A stretch of 64,000 nucleotides of DNA from positions 310,001 through 374,000 of the forward strand of contig NZ_JACIBT010000001.1 in assembly GCF_014195445.1 (NCBI RefSeq), in the 5' to 3' direction. Position numbers and translations under genes: made by a program. The stretch comes from Garicola koreensis. GTDB taxonomy: Bacteria > Actinomycetota > Actinomycetes > Actinomycetales > Micrococcaceae. Shown here in pieces: positions 19,580-32,762 of the stretch; position 1 is the first letter of the stretch, and the number at the start of each line of letters is the position of its first letter. The notes beneath the pieces were generated by a model. That model was not told where the DNA came from. It saw nothing but the letters and a program-made list of their open reading frames with translations, and did not search any database.

Positions 19580-20119
19580 CTACTCAGTGACCTCGCCAAA
19601 AGCCGCCTCATAAGTTTCTGACTGGGATGGCGTGATCTCGCCAGCGACCCGCAGCAGGATGCTTCCCGACTGGAAGTGATACTCCGACCCAAGAAACGGG
19701 GCATCAGCGAGGGTGTCTTGAATGTAGTCGCTGCGTTCTGTGGCCGCGTCCTCATCAGCCCAAAATTCAACCGTAGCGCCGCAATCGACGCCTAGGCTCT
19801 GACAATCTGCTTCGCTGTCGTAGATGACGAGGGCTTCGGTATAGCCGTTTGGGCGCCCGATGAGGTCGTTGGGGTCGTTATCCTCGGTGATGAGTGTGTA
19901 GTCAGTGATTGTATCGATATCAGACTGAAGCGCCTCGGCGATTGATTCCGCGTCGAGTTCACTCTCTTCGGGTTCTTCTTCTGGTGTGGGCGCGGCGGAG
20001 ACGGTGTCTTGGGTGTCGGAACCGTTGTCCTCCGGATCCTCAGACGTCCCCTCCTCTCCACATGCAGAAAGGGCGAAGATGGCAAGTGGGAACAACACGG
20101 TCATTGCGGAGCGATTCAT
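19580..20119 (-). CDS. Putative lipoprotein
   Basis: A 179-residue secreted lipoprotein. The start at 20119 (MNRSAMTVLFPLAIFALSAC) gives a short positive N-terminus, a hydrophobic core and a lipobox ending at Cys20; the frame extends upstream but that part lacks signal-peptide character. A disordered acidic linker follows (EDPEDNGSDTQD and EEEPEESELD). The globular C-terminal part has two cysteines (CQSLGVDC) that could form a disulfide. No known family is recognised. It is lower in GC than its neighbours, which fits an accessory gene. Confidence 0.65.
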   Translation of the reverse strand: MNRSAMTVLFPLAIFALSACGEEGTSEDPEDNGSDTQDTVSAAPTPEEEPEESELDAESIAEALQSDIDTITDYTLITEDNDPNDLIGRPNGYTEALVIYDSEADCQSLGVDCGATVEFWADEDAATERSDYIQDTLADAPFLGSEYHFQSGSILLRVAGEITPSQSETYEAAFGEVTE

Positions 20120-20276
20120 GGAGTCGATGCTACCTGGAGCCCTCGACGTCGATACGCGCCAGCTTGCGGATGACAGAGGAGCCGGCTGCTGGATAGCTTG
20201 GGGAGACACCGGCGCAGAGAGAGCGCGCCGCTAATGGCGGGGCAGATTGTCCGGCCTCGTCACTAGGATCTTGGGG

Positions 20277-20378
20277 ATGAATCACTCAAAGTCGATCACC
20301 ATCACACTGGTCTCCTTGGTGCTGCTTTCCGGATGCGCAGTCGGGGACTCTGGGCCAACACCCCATTGGAGGCATTGA
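20277..20378 (+). pseudogene. Truncated lipoprotein remnant
   Basis: A 33-codon frame starting MNHSKSITITLVSLVLLSGC is a textbook lipoprotein signal peptide with its lipobox cysteine, but it stops after only 13 further residues (AVGDSGPTPHWRH). A stable secreted product is unlikely, so I read it as the 5' end of a lipoprotein gene whose body was deleted. The break lies next to the inverted repeat at 20398-20432. Confidence 0.5.
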
Positions 20379-20397
20379 AAGTGTCACCGTACTGCTG

Positions 20398-20453
20398 CCT
20401 TACTTACACTTTGCTGCTAAGTGTAAGTAAGGAGGGGTCACTACTTACACTTA
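20398..20453. repeat. 14-bp perfect inverted repeat plus third motif copy
   Basis: The arms CCTTACTTACACTT (20398-20411) and AAGTGTAAGTAAGG (20419-20432) are perfectly complementary with a 7-base loop. A third copy, TACTTACACTTA (20442-20453), overlaps the stop codon of the oxidoreductase gene that ends at 20451. The hairpin could be its terminator, but the three-fold use of one AT-rich motif is more than a terminator needs. Confidence 0.7.
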
Positions 20454-21458
20454 GGGGACCAGCAGCAGCTTGCCGGTGGTGCGGCGGTTCTCCAGGTCGT
20501 CCTGGGCGCGGGCCGCTTCGGCCAGCGGGTAGCTGCCGCCGATGTCCAGCCTCAGTTCCCCCTTGGTCAGGGCCGCGAACAGCTCGGTGAACCGCCAGTT
20601 GCGCTCCTCAATGTTGCGCAGGTACCAGTTCACAGCGGGGCGGGTGACATACAGACCGCCGCGCCTATTCAGATCCTGCAGATCAAGCGGCGGCACCTGG
20701 CCGGAGGCGCCGCCGAAGAGCACCATGGTGCCGCGCACCGCTAGGGAGTCCAGCGAACCGGTGAAGGTGTCTTTGCCCACTCCGTCATAGACCACCGGTA
20801 CGCCCTCACCCTTGGTGATCTCGTGGACCTTCTCAGCGAAGCCCTGGTACTCCAGCACGTAGTCGGCGCCGGCGGCCTGGGCGATCTTCGCCTTCTCAGG
20901 ACTCGAGGTGGTGGTGATGACGCGGGCACCCTTGGCCTTGAGCAGCTGGGTGAGCACCTGGCCCACGCCACCGGCACCAGCATGGGTCAGCACAGTTTGG
21001 CCGGGGGAGACCTTATAGGTGGAGTTGATCAGGTAGTGGGCGGTCACGCCCTGCAGCGGCAGCGCGGCGGCCTGCTCATCGCTGACCGCATCCGGCACCA
21101 GCACAGCTTTGGCGGCGTCGACGAGGAAGTGTGTGGAATAGGTGCCGGTGGCAGCTTCCGAGGTGGTGATGCGCTGCCCGAGGCTGAAGTTCTCGACGTT
21201 TTCGCCGACGGCGACGATCTCTCCGGCGCCCTCGACGCCGGGGGTGAACGGGTACTGCACGGGGTAGACCCCGCTGCGCTGGTAGGTCTCGATGAAGTTC
21301 ACGCCCGCCGCAGCGGTCTTGACCAGCAGCTGGTTCGACTCCGGGACCGGGGCGCTGACCTCAACAGACTCAAAGACCTCGACGCCGCCAGCCTGGCGGG
21401 CACGGGTCACGCGGGCAGTTTGCGGAAGGTCCTCTTCAAACACAGTCGGCTCACTCAT
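20451..21458 (-). CDS. qor: NADPH:quinone oxidoreductase
   Basis: A 335-residue zinc-free MDR enzyme of the QOR type. The start MSEPTVFEEDLPQTARVTRA at 21458 is chosen because the preceding open frame has no family similarity. Key segments: AAGVNFIETYQRSGVYPVQ, PFTPGVEGAGEIVAVG, the NADPH loop LTHAGAGGVGQVLTQLL, then VVYDGVGKDTF. It reduces quinones by one electron from NADPH in the cytoplasm. It is divergent from argC, with about 100 bp between them that include ArgR-like boxes. Confidence 0.92.
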   Translation of the reverse strand: MSEPTVFEEDLPQTARVTRARQAGGVEVFESVEVSAPVPESNQLLVKTAAAGVNFIETYQRSGVYPVQYPFTPGVEGAGEIVAVGENVENFSLGQRITTSEAATGTYSTHFLVDAAKAVLVPDAVSDEQAAALPLQGVTAHYLINSTYKVSPGQTVLTHAGAGGVGQVLTQLLKAKGARVITTTSSPEKAKIAQAAGADYVLEYQGFAEKVHEITKGEGVPVVYDGVGKDTFTGSLDSLAVRGTMVLFGGASGQVPPLDLQDLNRRGGLYVTRPAVNWYLRNIEERNWRFTELFAALTKGELRLDIGGSYPLAEAARAQDDLENRRTTGKLLLVP

Positions 21459-21513
21459 AGCACTGAGGCTACCTGAGCAGGCGCGGCACACAGAAGCCGG
21501 CCCCTCCACCAGA

Positions 21514-21546
21514 AATGCATAAATATTGATACCTCTGCATAAAATC
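21514..21546 (+). promoter_or_regulatory. ArgR-like boxes before argC
   Basis: Two similar AT-rich words, ATGCATAAATATTGAT (21515-21530) and CTGCATAAAATCGCG (21535-21549), lie 20-50 bp before argC. They resemble the TNTGCATNNNNATGCANA-type half sites bound by arginine repressors, and the same TGCATAA core recurs before argG. ArgR itself is encoded in the operon. Confidence 0.65.
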
Positions 21547-21553
21547 GCGTAGT

Positions 21554-22594
21554 GTGGTCCCCATGGTTTACACCGCTGCTGTCTCCGGGGCCTCCGGCTA
21601 CGCCGGGGGAGAAGTCCTGCGCCTACTGGCCAACCACCCACACGTGGAGGTCGGTGCCATCACCGGCCACTCCAATGTCGGCCAGCGCCTCGGCGAGCTC
21701 CAACCCCACCTGCACCCGCTGGCGGACAAAGTGCTCACCGAGACCACCGCCGAAGCGCTCGCCGGTCACGACGTGGTGTTCCTGGCCCTGCCGCACGGGG
21801 CCTCCGGTGAGCTGGCCGCCCAGCTGGGGGAGGAGGTGGTGGTCATCGACGCCGCAGCCGACCACCGGCTGGAATCCGCCCAGGCCTGGGAGAAGTTCTA
21901 CAGCTCGAAGCACCAGGGAACCTGGCCCTACGGGCTGCCCGAACTGCCTGGCCAGCGCCACAAGCTCACCGGTGCCACCCGGATCGCGGTGCCCGGCTGC
22001 TACCCGACCACCATCATGCTGGGGCTGGCCCCGGCGCTGGCGGCAGGACTGGTCCAACCTGAGGACGTCGTCGTCGTCGCCGCCACCGGCACCTCCGGAG
22101 CCGGCAAGTCGCTGAAGCCCCATCTGCTGGGCAGCGAGGTGATGGGCGGGATGAGCCCCTACGGCGTCGGCGGTGTGCACCGGCACACCCCAGAGATCGA
22201 GCAGGGCCTCAGCTGGGCGGCCGGCACTGAGGTGCAGGTCTCCTTCACCCCCACGCTGGCGCCGATGCCCCGCGGCATCCTGGCCACCAGCACCGCAAAA
22301 CTGGTCCCCGGCACCACCGAGGCGCAGCTGCGCGAAGCCTTCGCCGCCCACTACGACGCCGAACCGTTCGTCCACCTGCTGCCTGAAGGGCAGTGGCCGG
22401 CCACCAAACAGGTGATCGGCTCCAATCACGTCACCATCCAGCTGGCCGTGGACGCCCACGCCGGCCGGGCGATCATCGTCTCCGCCTCCGACAACCTGAC
22501 CAAGGGCACCGCCGGCGGAGCCGTCCAGTCGATGAACCTCGCCCTGGGGCTGGAAGAGACCACGGGGCTGAACCTGTTGGGAGTCTCACCATGA
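21554..22594 (+). CDS. argC: N-acetyl-gamma-glutamyl-phosphate reductase
   Basis: A 346-residue ArgC (third step of arginine synthesis, NADPH-dependent). The N-terminal SGASGYAGGEVLRLL is the NADP loop, and the catalytic cysteine is C149 in AVPGCYPT. The start may be GTG 21554 or ATG 21563; neither has a Shine-Dalgarno, and a TAAAAT element just upstream suggests a leaderless transcript. It heads the argCJBDFR operon. Its stop overlaps the argJ start (ATGA). Confidence 0.96.
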   Translation: MVPMVYTAAVSGASGYAGGEVLRLLANHPHVEVGAITGHSNVGQRLGELQPHLHPLADKVLTETTAEALAGHDVVFLALPHGASGELAAQLGEEVVVIDAAADHRLESAQAWEKFYSSKHQGTWPYGLPELPGQRHKLTGATRIAVPGCYPTTIMLGLAPALAAGLVQPEDVVVVAATGTSGAGKSLKPHLLGSEVMGGMSPYGVGGVHRHTPEIEQGLSWAAGTEVQVSFTPTLAPMPRGILATSTAKLVPGTTEAQLREAFAAHYDAEPFVHLLPEGQWPATKQVIGSNHVTIQLAVDAHAGRAIIVSASDNLTKGTAGGAVQSMNLALGLEETTGLNLLGVSP

Positions 22595-23757
22595 GCATCA
22601 CCGCCGCAGCCGGATTCCAGGCCGCCGGAGTCACCGCCGGGCTGAAGTCTGCGGGTAAGGATGTCGCGCTGGTGCGCAACACCGGTCCGGACAAGCACGC
22701 CGCCGCGGTGTTCACCACCAACCGGATCGCCGCCGCACCGGTGCAGTGGTCCCGCCAAGCGATCAGCGACGGCCGCGCCGATGCCGTGGCGCTCAACTCC
22801 GGTGGAGCCAACGCCTGCACCGGAGCCCCGGGCTTCGCCGACACCCACACCACCGCCGAACACCTGGCTGAATCACTGGGCCTCTCCGACGCCGACGTAC
22901 TGGTCTGCTCCACCGGACTGATCGGCGAGCGGCTCAACATGCCGGTGCTGCTGGACGGGATCACCAGCGCGGCAGAGACGCTGAGCAACGACGACGCCGC
23001 AGCCACCGCCGCGGCCGAGGCGATCCTCACCACCGATACGGTGACCAAAACCGGGGTGGTGGGCGGCCGCGGGTTCACCATCGGCGGCATGGCCAAAGGG
23101 GCCGGAATGCTCGCCCCCGGCATGGCCACGATGCTCTCGGTGATCACCACCGACGCGTCCATCAGTGCCGCCGATCTCGACGCCGCCCTGCGCGAGGCAG
23201 TACGCGTCAGCTTCAACCGCGCCGACTCCGACGGCTGCATGTCCACCAATGACACGGTGATCGCCCTGGCCTCCGGCGCCCACCCCGAGACCGACCCGGC
23301 AGGTGTGGACTACGCCGAGTTCCGCGACGCGCTCACCCAACTGTGCCAGGACATGGCCCAGCAGCTGATCGCCGACGCCGAGGGAGCGGCCCACCAGATC
23401 GCCATCCGCACCGTCAACGCCGCCACCGAGGAGCAGGCCGAGACCTCCGGGCGCGCTGTGGCACGCTCCAACCTGTTCAAGACCGCCATCTTCGGCCGCG
23501 ACCCCAACTGGGGCCGCATCCTCTCGGCGGTGGGCACCACCGACGTCGAGTTCGACCCCACCACCATCGACGTCGCCGTCAACGGGATCTGGATCTGCCA
23601 GGCCGGAGGTATCGGGGCCGACCGCGGGCTGGTGGACCTCTCCGGGCGCGAGGTCGACGTCGTCATAGATCTGCACGCCGGTGGCGCCGAAGCCACCATC
23701 CTCACCAACGACCTGACCCACGACTACGTCCACGAGAACAGCGCCTACTCCAGCTGA
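22591..23757 (+). CDS. argJ: Glutamate N-acetyltransferase/ornithine acetyltransferase
   Basis: A 388-residue ArgJ, the enzyme of the cyclic acetyl-recycling route: it moves acetyl from N-acetylornithine to glutamate. It self-cleaves ahead of the nucleophile Thr180, within [14 protein letters not shown]. An ATG in ATGA overlap with the argC stop is used; the longer frame upstream is antisense-like filler inside argC. The C-terminal half has [19 protein letters not shown]. Confidence 0.96.
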   Translation: MSITAAAGFQAAGVTAGLKSAGKDVALVRNTGPDKHAAAVFTTNRIAAAPVQWSRQAISDGRADAVALNSGGANACTGAPGFADTHTTAEHLAESLGLSDADVLVCSTGLIGERLNMPVLLDGITSAAETLSNDDAAATAAAEAILTTDTVTKTGVVGGRGFTIGGMAKGAGMLAPGMATMLSVITTDASISAADLDAALREAVRVSFNRADSDGCMSTNDTVIALASGAHPETDPAGVDYAEFRDALTQLCQDMAQQLIADAEGAAHQIAIRTVNAATEEQAETSGRAVARSNLFKTAIFGRDPNWGRILSAVGTTDVEFDPTTIDVAVNGIWICQAGGIGADRGLVDLSGREVDVVIDLHAGGAEATILTNDLTHDYVHENSAYSS

Positions 23758-24731
23758 TGATGCCTACCTCACCCGATATGCCTACCCTGACCCCCCGCGA
23801 CGAATCCACGCTGGCCTCCGCCGCCGATAAGGCCGCAGTGCTGGTGGAGGCGCTGCCGTGGATGAAGCAGTTCGCCGGCAAGACCATCGTCATCAAATAC
23901 GGCGGCAACGCCATGGTCAACGACGAGCTGCGCCGCGCCTTCGCAGAAGACGTGGTGTTCCTGCGCCACGTCGGCGTCAACCCGGTGGTCGTCCACGGCG
24001 GCGGCCCGCAGATCAACCAGCTGCTGGAGCGGCTGGGCATCCGATCAGAGTTCCGCGGCGGGCTGCGGGTGACCAACCACGAAACTCTGGAGGCGGTGCG
24101 CATGGTGCTCAACGGTCAGGTGGGCCGGGAGTTGATCGGGCTGATCAACTCCCACGGGCCCTACGCCGTCGGACTCTCCGGCGAAGATGCCGCCCTGCTG
24201 CGAGCCCGGCGCAAGGGCGCGGTGGTCGACGGCGAGGAGGTGGACCTGGGCCTGGTCGGTGAGGTCAGCGGCGTCAACCCCGCTGCGCTGGAAGATCTGG
24301 TGGCCGCCGGCCGGATCCCGGTGATCTCCACCATCTCCCCGGAGTTCGACGAGCACGGCGAACCCACCGGGGAGGTGCTCAATATCAACGCCGACCTGGC
24401 AGCCGGGGCAGTGGCCGCCGCCCTGGACGCGGCCAAGCTGGTCATGCTCACCGACGTGGAGGGCCTCTACTCCAGCTGGCCGGATAAATCCTCCCTGATC
24501 TCCTCACTCTCCGCCTCAGACCTGCGGGCCATGTTGCCCACCCTGGAATCGGGCATGATCCCGAAGATGAACGCCGCGCTCGCCGCCGTTGACGCAGGTG
24601 TGCCGCGGGCCCACATTGTCGACGGCCGCCAGCCCCACTCGATGCTGCTGGAGATCGTCACCAGCGCCGGGGTGGGCACCCAAGTCGTCCCCGATCAGCC
24701 AAATCGTTCCGAGCAGGAGGCAGCACAGTGA
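23757..24731 (+). CDS. argB: Acetylglutamate kinase
   Basis: A 324-residue NAG kinase phosphorylating N-acetylglutamate, often feedback-inhibited by arginine. Motifs: [29 protein letters not shown], and the ATP site [19 protein letters not shown]. The ATG at 23757 overlaps the argJ stop (ATGATG); in-frame ATGs at 23760 and 23778 are alternatives, since the first 20 residues are not conserved. It ends in GTGA overlap with argD. Confidence 0.95.
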   Translation: MMPTSPDMPTLTPRDESTLASAADKAAVLVEALPWMKQFAGKTIVIKYGGNAMVNDELRRAFAEDVVFLRHVGVNPVVVHGGGPQINQLLERLGIRSEFRGGLRVTNHETLEAVRMVLNGQVGRELIGLINSHGPYAVGLSGEDAALLRARRKGAVVDGEEVDLGLVGEVSGVNPAALEDLVAAGRIPVISTISPEFDEHGEPTGEVLNINADLAAGAVAAALDAAKLVMLTDVEGLYSSWPDKSSLISSLSASDLRAMLPTLESGMIPKMNAALAAVDAGVPRAHIVDGRQPHSMLLEIVTSAGVGTQVVPDQPNRSEQEAAQ

Positions 24732-25990
24732 CCGATATCGACGCCGTCCGCCTGGATAAGCTGGACAAGCTGGACGAGCGGAGCTGGCAGCAGCGCTATC
24801 AGCGCTCGCTGATGGGCGTCTTCGGCGACCCCCAAGAGCTGCTGGTCACCGGCCGCGGCGCCTGGGTCAGCGACTCCCAGGGCCGGCAGCTGCTGGATAT
24901 GCTCGGCGGCATCGCGGTCAACGCGCTGGGCCACGCCCACCCCCGGATCGTGGAGGCCCTCACGCAGCAGGCCCAGACGTTGGGCCATGTCTCCAACCTG
25001 TTCACCTCAGTGCCGCAGATGCGGCTGGCCGAGATGCTGCTCAACGCCGCCGAGGCGCCGGAGGGATCCACCGTGTTCTTCGCCAACTCCGGCTCCGAGG
25101 CCAATGAGGCCGCACTGAAGGCTGTGCTGCGCCACCGCGAAGCCACCGGCAAGTCCCGCATCCTCGCCCTGGAGAACGGGTTTCACGGCCGGACCCTCGG
25201 CGCACTCTCGCTGACCCATAAGCCGGCCTTCCGGGACCCCTTCGGCGACCTGATCGGCGGCATCGAATTCTTAGCGCCCAACGACACCGCCGCCCTGGAG
25301 GCCGCCTTCGAGGACGACGACGTCGCCGGGCTCTTCTGCGAGCCCATCCAGGGCGAGGCCGGCGTGCAGCCGCTGGATGACGCCTACCTGGCCCGCGCCC
25401 GAGAACTGACGCGCAGCCATGACGCCCTGCTGGTCTTCGACGAGGTCCAGACCGGCATCGGGCGCACCGGCCAGTGGTTCCGATTCCAAGGGGTCGACGC
25501 GGACGTGACCCCGGATCTGATGACCCTGGCCAAGGGGCTGGGCTCCGGAGTTCCTATCGGCGCGCTGCTGGCGTTCGGACAGACTGCCAGCACGCTGCTG
25601 GGTGCTGGGCAGCACGGCACCACCTTCGGCGGCAACCCGCTGGCCGCCCTCGCCGGCCAAACCACCCTGGAGACCATCCAGTCCGAGGGGCTGCTGGAGA
25701 ACGCCCGCCGGGTCGGAGCCCATATCGCCTCAGCGCTCGCCGGAGTCGAGGCCGTGGCAGAGGTGCGTCAGTACGGGCTGCACATCGGCATCGACCTGGA
25801 CCCGTCGTCGTCCTCGGCCGCGTCGCCGGCTAAGAGCCTGGTGACCATCGCCCGGGAGAACCACCACATGATCATCAACGCCACCGGCGACCACACCCTG
25901 CGCCTGGCGCCGCCGCTGAACCTCACCACAGACGAGGCGGACATTTTCCTCGCCCGCTTCACCGCTGCCCTGAAGGACCTTCCCCGATGA
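24728..25990 (+). CDS. argD: Acetylornithine aminotransferase
   Basis: A 420-residue class III PLP-dependent transaminase making N-acetylornithine from the semialdehyde and glutamate. Landmarks: [44 protein letters not shown], and the PLP lysine in [17 protein letters not shown] start overlaps the argB stop, and the stop overlaps the argF start. Confidence 0.95.
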   Translation: MTDIDAVRLDKLDKLDERSWQQRYQRSLMGVFGDPQELLVTGRGAWVSDSQGRQLLDMLGGIAVNALGHAHPRIVEALTQQAQTLGHVSNLFTSVPQMRLAEMLLNAAEAPEGSTVFFANSGSEANEAALKAVLRHREATGKSRILALENGFHGRTLGALSLTHKPAFRDPFGDLIGGIEFLAPNDTAALEAAFEDDDVAGLFCEPIQGEAGVQPLDDAYLARARELTRSHDALLVFDEVQTGIGRTGQWFRFQGVDADVTPDLMTLAKGLGSGVPIGALLAFGQTASTLLGAGQHGTTFGGNPLAALAGQTTLETIQSEGLLENARRVGAHIASALAGVEAVAEVRQYGLHIGIDLDPSSSSAASPAKSLVTIARENHHMIINATGDHTLRLAPPLNLTTDEADIFLARFTAALKDLPR

Positions 25991-26979
25991 CCGTCCGGCA
26001 TATGCTGACCGACCTCGACCTGGCCCCCGACGAGCTGCACCGGGTGCTGAACCTTGCCGCACATCTGAAGGCCCACCCCTACCGCATCAGAGCACTCCAG
26101 GGGCCGCAGACCGCTGCGGTGATCTTCGACAAAACCTCCACCCGCACACGGGTCTCCTTCGCCGCGGGCATCGCCGCACTCGGCGGCAGCCCGCTGATCA
26201 TCAACCCCGGTGAGGCCCAACTGGGGCACAAAGAGTCCATCGCCGATACCGCCCGGGTGATGGATCGGCAGGTTGGCCTGATCATCTGGCGCACCTACCA
26301 GCAGCACCGGCTGCAGGAGATGGCTGAGCACAGCCGCGTCCCGGTCATCAACGCGCTCTCCGACGACTATCACCCCTGCCAGCTGCTGGCCGATCTGCTG
26401 ACCGTGCGCGAGCACCTGAGCGCCACCGGCAGGGGCGGGCTTCCCGGCACCTCGCTCGCCTACCTGGGAGATGCGGCCAACAACATGGCCAACTCATACC
26501 TGTTGGCCGGGGCCAATGCGGGAATGGACGTGCGCATCGCAGGCCCCGACGGGCACCTTCCCCAGCAGCGGATCATCACCGAGGCCGAGCAGCGGGCGGC
26601 AGCCACCGGGGGGCGGATCACCATCACCACCGACCCCGCCGCCGCCCTGCAGGGAGCCGATGTGGTGGCCACCGACACGTGGGTCTCCATGGGGCAGGAG
26701 GAGCAGAAGGATGAGCGCATGCGCCTCTTCGGTGACTACCAGGTCAACGCCGAGGCCATGGACCACGCCGCCGCCGACGCCGCAGTGCTGCACTGCCTGC
26801 CCGCCTACCGGGGTGCGGAGGTCACCGCCGAGGTCATCGACGGCCCGCAGTCACTGGTATGGGACGAGGCGGAGAACCGGCTGCACGTCCAGAAGGCGCT
26901 GATGGCCTGGCTGCTGGTGGAGTCCGACCTCGCCGATGAGCAGACCGTGCAGCTGGTCCGCGACGGTGAACGCCGATGA
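25987..26979 (+). CDS. argF: Ornithine carbamoyltransferase
   Basis: A 330-residue carbamoyltransferase joining ornithine and carbamoyl phosphate to citrulline. The carbamoyl phosphate motif is FDKTSTRTRVSF, the ornithine side has HPCQLLADLLT, and the catalytic HCLP loop is LHCLPAYRG. It is translationally coupled to argD (ATGA) and argR (ATGA). Confidence 0.96.
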   Translation: MTVRHMLTDLDLAPDELHRVLNLAAHLKAHPYRIRALQGPQTAAVIFDKTSTRTRVSFAAGIAALGGSPLIINPGEAQLGHKESIADTARVMDRQVGLIIWRTYQQHRLQEMAEHSRVPVINALSDDYHPCQLLADLLTVREHLSATGRGGLPGTSLAYLGDAANNMANSYLLAGANAGMDVRIAGPDGHLPQQRIITEAEQRAAATGGRITITTDPAAALQGADVVATDTWVSMGQEEQKDERMRLFGDYQVNAEAMDHAAADAAVLHCLPAYRGAEVTAEVIDGPQSLVWDEAENRLHVQKALMAWLLVESDLADEQTVQLVRDGERR

Positions 26980-27500
26980 CCCAGCAGACCTCAGCAGGCC
27001 CAGGGCTGTCGACCAAAACAGCCCGACATGCCAAGATCCGTGAGCTGGTCTCCCGCTCCTCCATCCGTTCCCAGGCGGAGCTGGCCCGCCGGCTGGCCGA
27101 AGAAGGGGTGACGGTCACCCAGGGCACGCTCTCCCGGGACCTGGTGGAGATCGGAGCCGCTCGAGTCCGCGGCGCCGAGGGCGCTCTGGTCTATGCGGTG
27201 CCTTCGGATGGGCCGGATCGGGCACTGCAGGCCGAACAGGCAGAGGCGACGACGACGGCGCGGCTGGCCTCGCTGTGCCGGGACCTGCTGGTCTCGGCTG
27301 AGGCCAGCGCCAACCTGGTGGTGCTGCGCACCCCTCCCGGTGCGGCCCAATTTCTGGCCAGCGCGGTGGACCACGCCTCCTTGAGAGACATCCTGGGCAC
27401 CATCGCCGGCGACGACACGATCATGGTGATCTCCACAGACCCCGCCGGTGGTCAGCAGATCGCCGACTACTTCTCCACCCTGGCCGAAGGTCGGGCCTGA
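26976..27500 (+). CDS. argR: Arginine repressor ArgR
   Basis: A 174-residue hexameric arginine-sensing repressor. The N-terminal winged helix (SIRSQAELARRLAEEGV and VTQGTLSRDLVEIG) reads DNA. The C-terminal domain has NLVVLRTPPGAAQFLASAVD and the arginine-binding GTIAGDDTIMVIS. It is the last gene of argCJBDFR and should act on the boxes before argC and argG, including its own operon. Confidence 0.96.
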   Translation: MTQQTSAGPGLSTKTARHAKIRELVSRSSIRSQAELARRLAEEGVTVTQGTLSRDLVEIGAARVRGAEGALVYAVPSDGPDRALQAEQAEATTTARLASLCRDLLVSAEASANLVVLRTPPGAAQFLASAVDHASLRDILGTIAGDDTIMVISTDPAGGQQIADYFSTLAEGRA

Positions 27501-27508
27501 CCCGGCCC

Positions 27509-27580
27509 GCTCGTACCCCGCTCTTTTGCTGCTTCCCCGCACAATTTCGTGCGGTACAGGCAACAGGGCGGGGTGCGAGC
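27509..27580 (+). terminator. Nested hairpin after argR
   Basis: The outer arms (27509-27521 and 27568-27580) pair over 13 bp with one G-U pair. Inside is a second hairpin, CCGCAC (27537-27542) with GTGCGG (27549-27554). Position directly after argR and before a convergent gene suggests the terminator of the arginine operon. Confidence 0.6.
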
Positions 27581-27596
27581 CCCGGGGTGGGTGCGC

Positions 27597-27806
27597 TCAG
27601 TCGGCCGATGCGCCCCGGCTGCTCATTTCCCGGCCCAAGACGATGCCGCCGAGGACCAGCAGGATCAGAGCAAGCCCGATCCAGATGAACGTGGTCCAAT
27701 GGCCAGCGCCTGGGCTCAGCACCGTGGGGCCGAGGGTGGCCGCGAACGTCGCGGCCACGAAGTACCAGACCGCTGTGCCGGCGTCGTTCTTCTTCGGGGT
27801 GCTCAT
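27597..27806 (-). CDS. Small membrane protein, two helices
   Basis: A 69-residue protein with two hydrophobic segments, TAVWYFVAATFAATLGPTVL and TTFIWIGLALILLVLGGIVL, joined by a short loop with SPGAGHW. The C-terminus (GREMSSRGASAD) is polar. No family is recognised. It is convergent to argR and lies 13 bp after the ankyrin gene on the same strand, so the two are probably co-transcribed. Confidence 0.6.
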   Translation of the reverse strand: MSTPKKNDAGTAVWYFVAATFAATLGPTVLSPGAGHWTTFIWIGLALILLVLGGIVLGREMSSRGASAD

Positions 27807-27819
27807 AGTTTCAGGGTAA

Positions 27820-28251
27820 CTATTTCTGGGCGTGCCGATCCACCACAGTGCGCATGTTCTCCAGGCCGAACATCTCGATCACCGCATACGGGTTCTGCGG
27901 ACCCAGATGCGCATCAGCGCCCGCCTGCAGCAGCGCAGCGGTGATGTCCTCGTTCTGCCGGAAGACCGCGCAGCTCAGCGCCGTCTGGCCCCGATCGTTC
28001 ATCCGGTCCGTCTCGGCCCCGCGCTCCAGCAGCCCGCCCACCAGCTCCGCATGGTCGTTATAGGCAGCCAAAATCAGCAGCGTGTCGGATTTGTGGTTGC
28101 TCAGATTCACCGGGATGCCCTGGTCGATCAGGCTCAGCAGACTCTGCGTCTTACCCTCCCTGGCCAGGTCAAACATGGAGTTGAGAAACTCCAGCTGCTC
28201 ATCACTCAGCTCCGGGGCCTCATCGGGGGCGCGATCCTCTGCCTCACTCAT
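27820..28251 (-). CDS. Ankyrin-repeat protein
   Basis: A 143-residue protein of short ankyrin repeats: VNLSNHKSDTLLILAAYNDH, then MNDRGQTALSCAVFRQN with GADAHLGPQNP. I use ATG 28251 (MSEAEDRAPDEAPELS); a start at 28278 is possible but adds no conserved sequence. It is a bacterial protein-interaction module without a catalytic domain. Its gene is divergent from argG, and its promoter region includes the ArgR-like element. Confidence 0.8.
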   Translation of the reverse strand: MSEAEDRAPDEAPELSDEQLEFLNSMFDLAREGKTQSLLSLIDQGIPVNLSNHKSDTLLILAAYNDHAELVGGLLERGAETDRMNDRGQTALSCAVFRQNEDITAALLQAGADAHLGPQNPYAVIEMFGLENMRTVVDRHAQK

Positions 28252-28285
28252 GCAGAACAGCTTACCGGGACCGTCCAACGATAAC

Positions 28286-28311
28286 TATGCATAACACCGA
28301 ATAATTATGTA
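28286..28311 (+). promoter_or_regulatory. ArgR-like operator before argG
   Basis: TATGCATAAC (28286-28295) and ATAATTATGTA (28301-28311) form an imperfect palindrome of two ARG-box-like half sites, about 80 bp before argG. The TGCATAA core is shared with the argC site. It lies between argG and the divergent ankyrin gene. Confidence 0.65.
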
Positions 28312-28392
28312 GACTGCGTGATGAACACCCGGCACAAGGTGCAGCGGCCCGCGGCCGCCCCACGTGCCCACCGACGCTTTAGAGGAGCACCC

Positions 28393-31972
<3,580 letters not shown>

Positions 31973-31976
<4 letters not shown>

Positions 31977-32752
31977 CGCTTCCGGCGGCGGAGGCCGCGG
32001 CGGACCATGAATCGTCTGGGACGATGATTTCTCTGGGACCATGGATCACTGTGAACCCTCAAGAACTGACAGAACTGTTCGACGCCCACGCGCTCGAGGT
32101 TGCCCCGCATCTGCTGGGCTGCCGGCTCACGGTCACCACAGCGCGCGGCTCGGTCACCGTGCGCATCACCGAGGTGGAGGCCTACGGCGACCAGGGGGAA
32201 GATCCCGGTGCGCACAGCTACAACGGCAGAACCGCGCGCAACGCCTCGCTGTTCGGACCGCCGCGGCATGCCTACATCTATCAGTCCTACGGGATCCACT
32301 TCTGCCTGAACCTCACCGCCCATGCCGCCGGTGCCGGGGGAGTGCTGCTGCGCGCCGGTGAGGTGCTCGCCGGCCGCGAGCTTGCGGTGGAACGTCGGGG
32401 CGGCAAGGACACCGGCGCCAAGCTGCTCTCCGGGCCCGGGCGGCTGGGCCAGGGGCTCGGGGTGGGACTGCCGATGGACGGCACGGCCCTGCAGATCCGC
32501 GAGCAGGCCGCTGAGCATGAGACCAACCAGCACGCGCCCAACCAGGAGGTCAGCTTCGTGCTCCGCCCGGCGTCGTCGTCGCAGGCTGTGCGAACTGGTC
32601 CCCGCGTCGGAGTCTCGGGCATCGGAGGCAGCCACCAGTTCCCGTGGCGATTCTGGGTCGATCAGGACCGCAGCGTATCGGCGTACCGGCCCGGCAAGGG
32701 GGTTCCGACGCTCGAGGAGGGGGCCCTTCCGCCGGATCTGAGCGGAGGCTAG
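31973..32752 (+). CDS. DNA-3-methyladenine glycosylase (AAG/MPG family)
   Basis: A 259-residue alkylbase DNA glycosylase that removes alkylated purines. Motifs: PHLLGCRLTV, ITEVEAYGDQGEDPGAHSYN with the catalytic Glu region, AYIYQSYGIHFCLNLTA, and LLSGPGRLGQGLGV. The start could be ATG 31973 (overlapping the preceding stop), ATG 32024 or GTG 32051; only sequence from about 32051 is conserved. It occupies the place that Mycobacterium mpg has ahead of tyrS. Confidence 0.9.
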
Positions 32753-32762
32753 GCTGAGCCAC

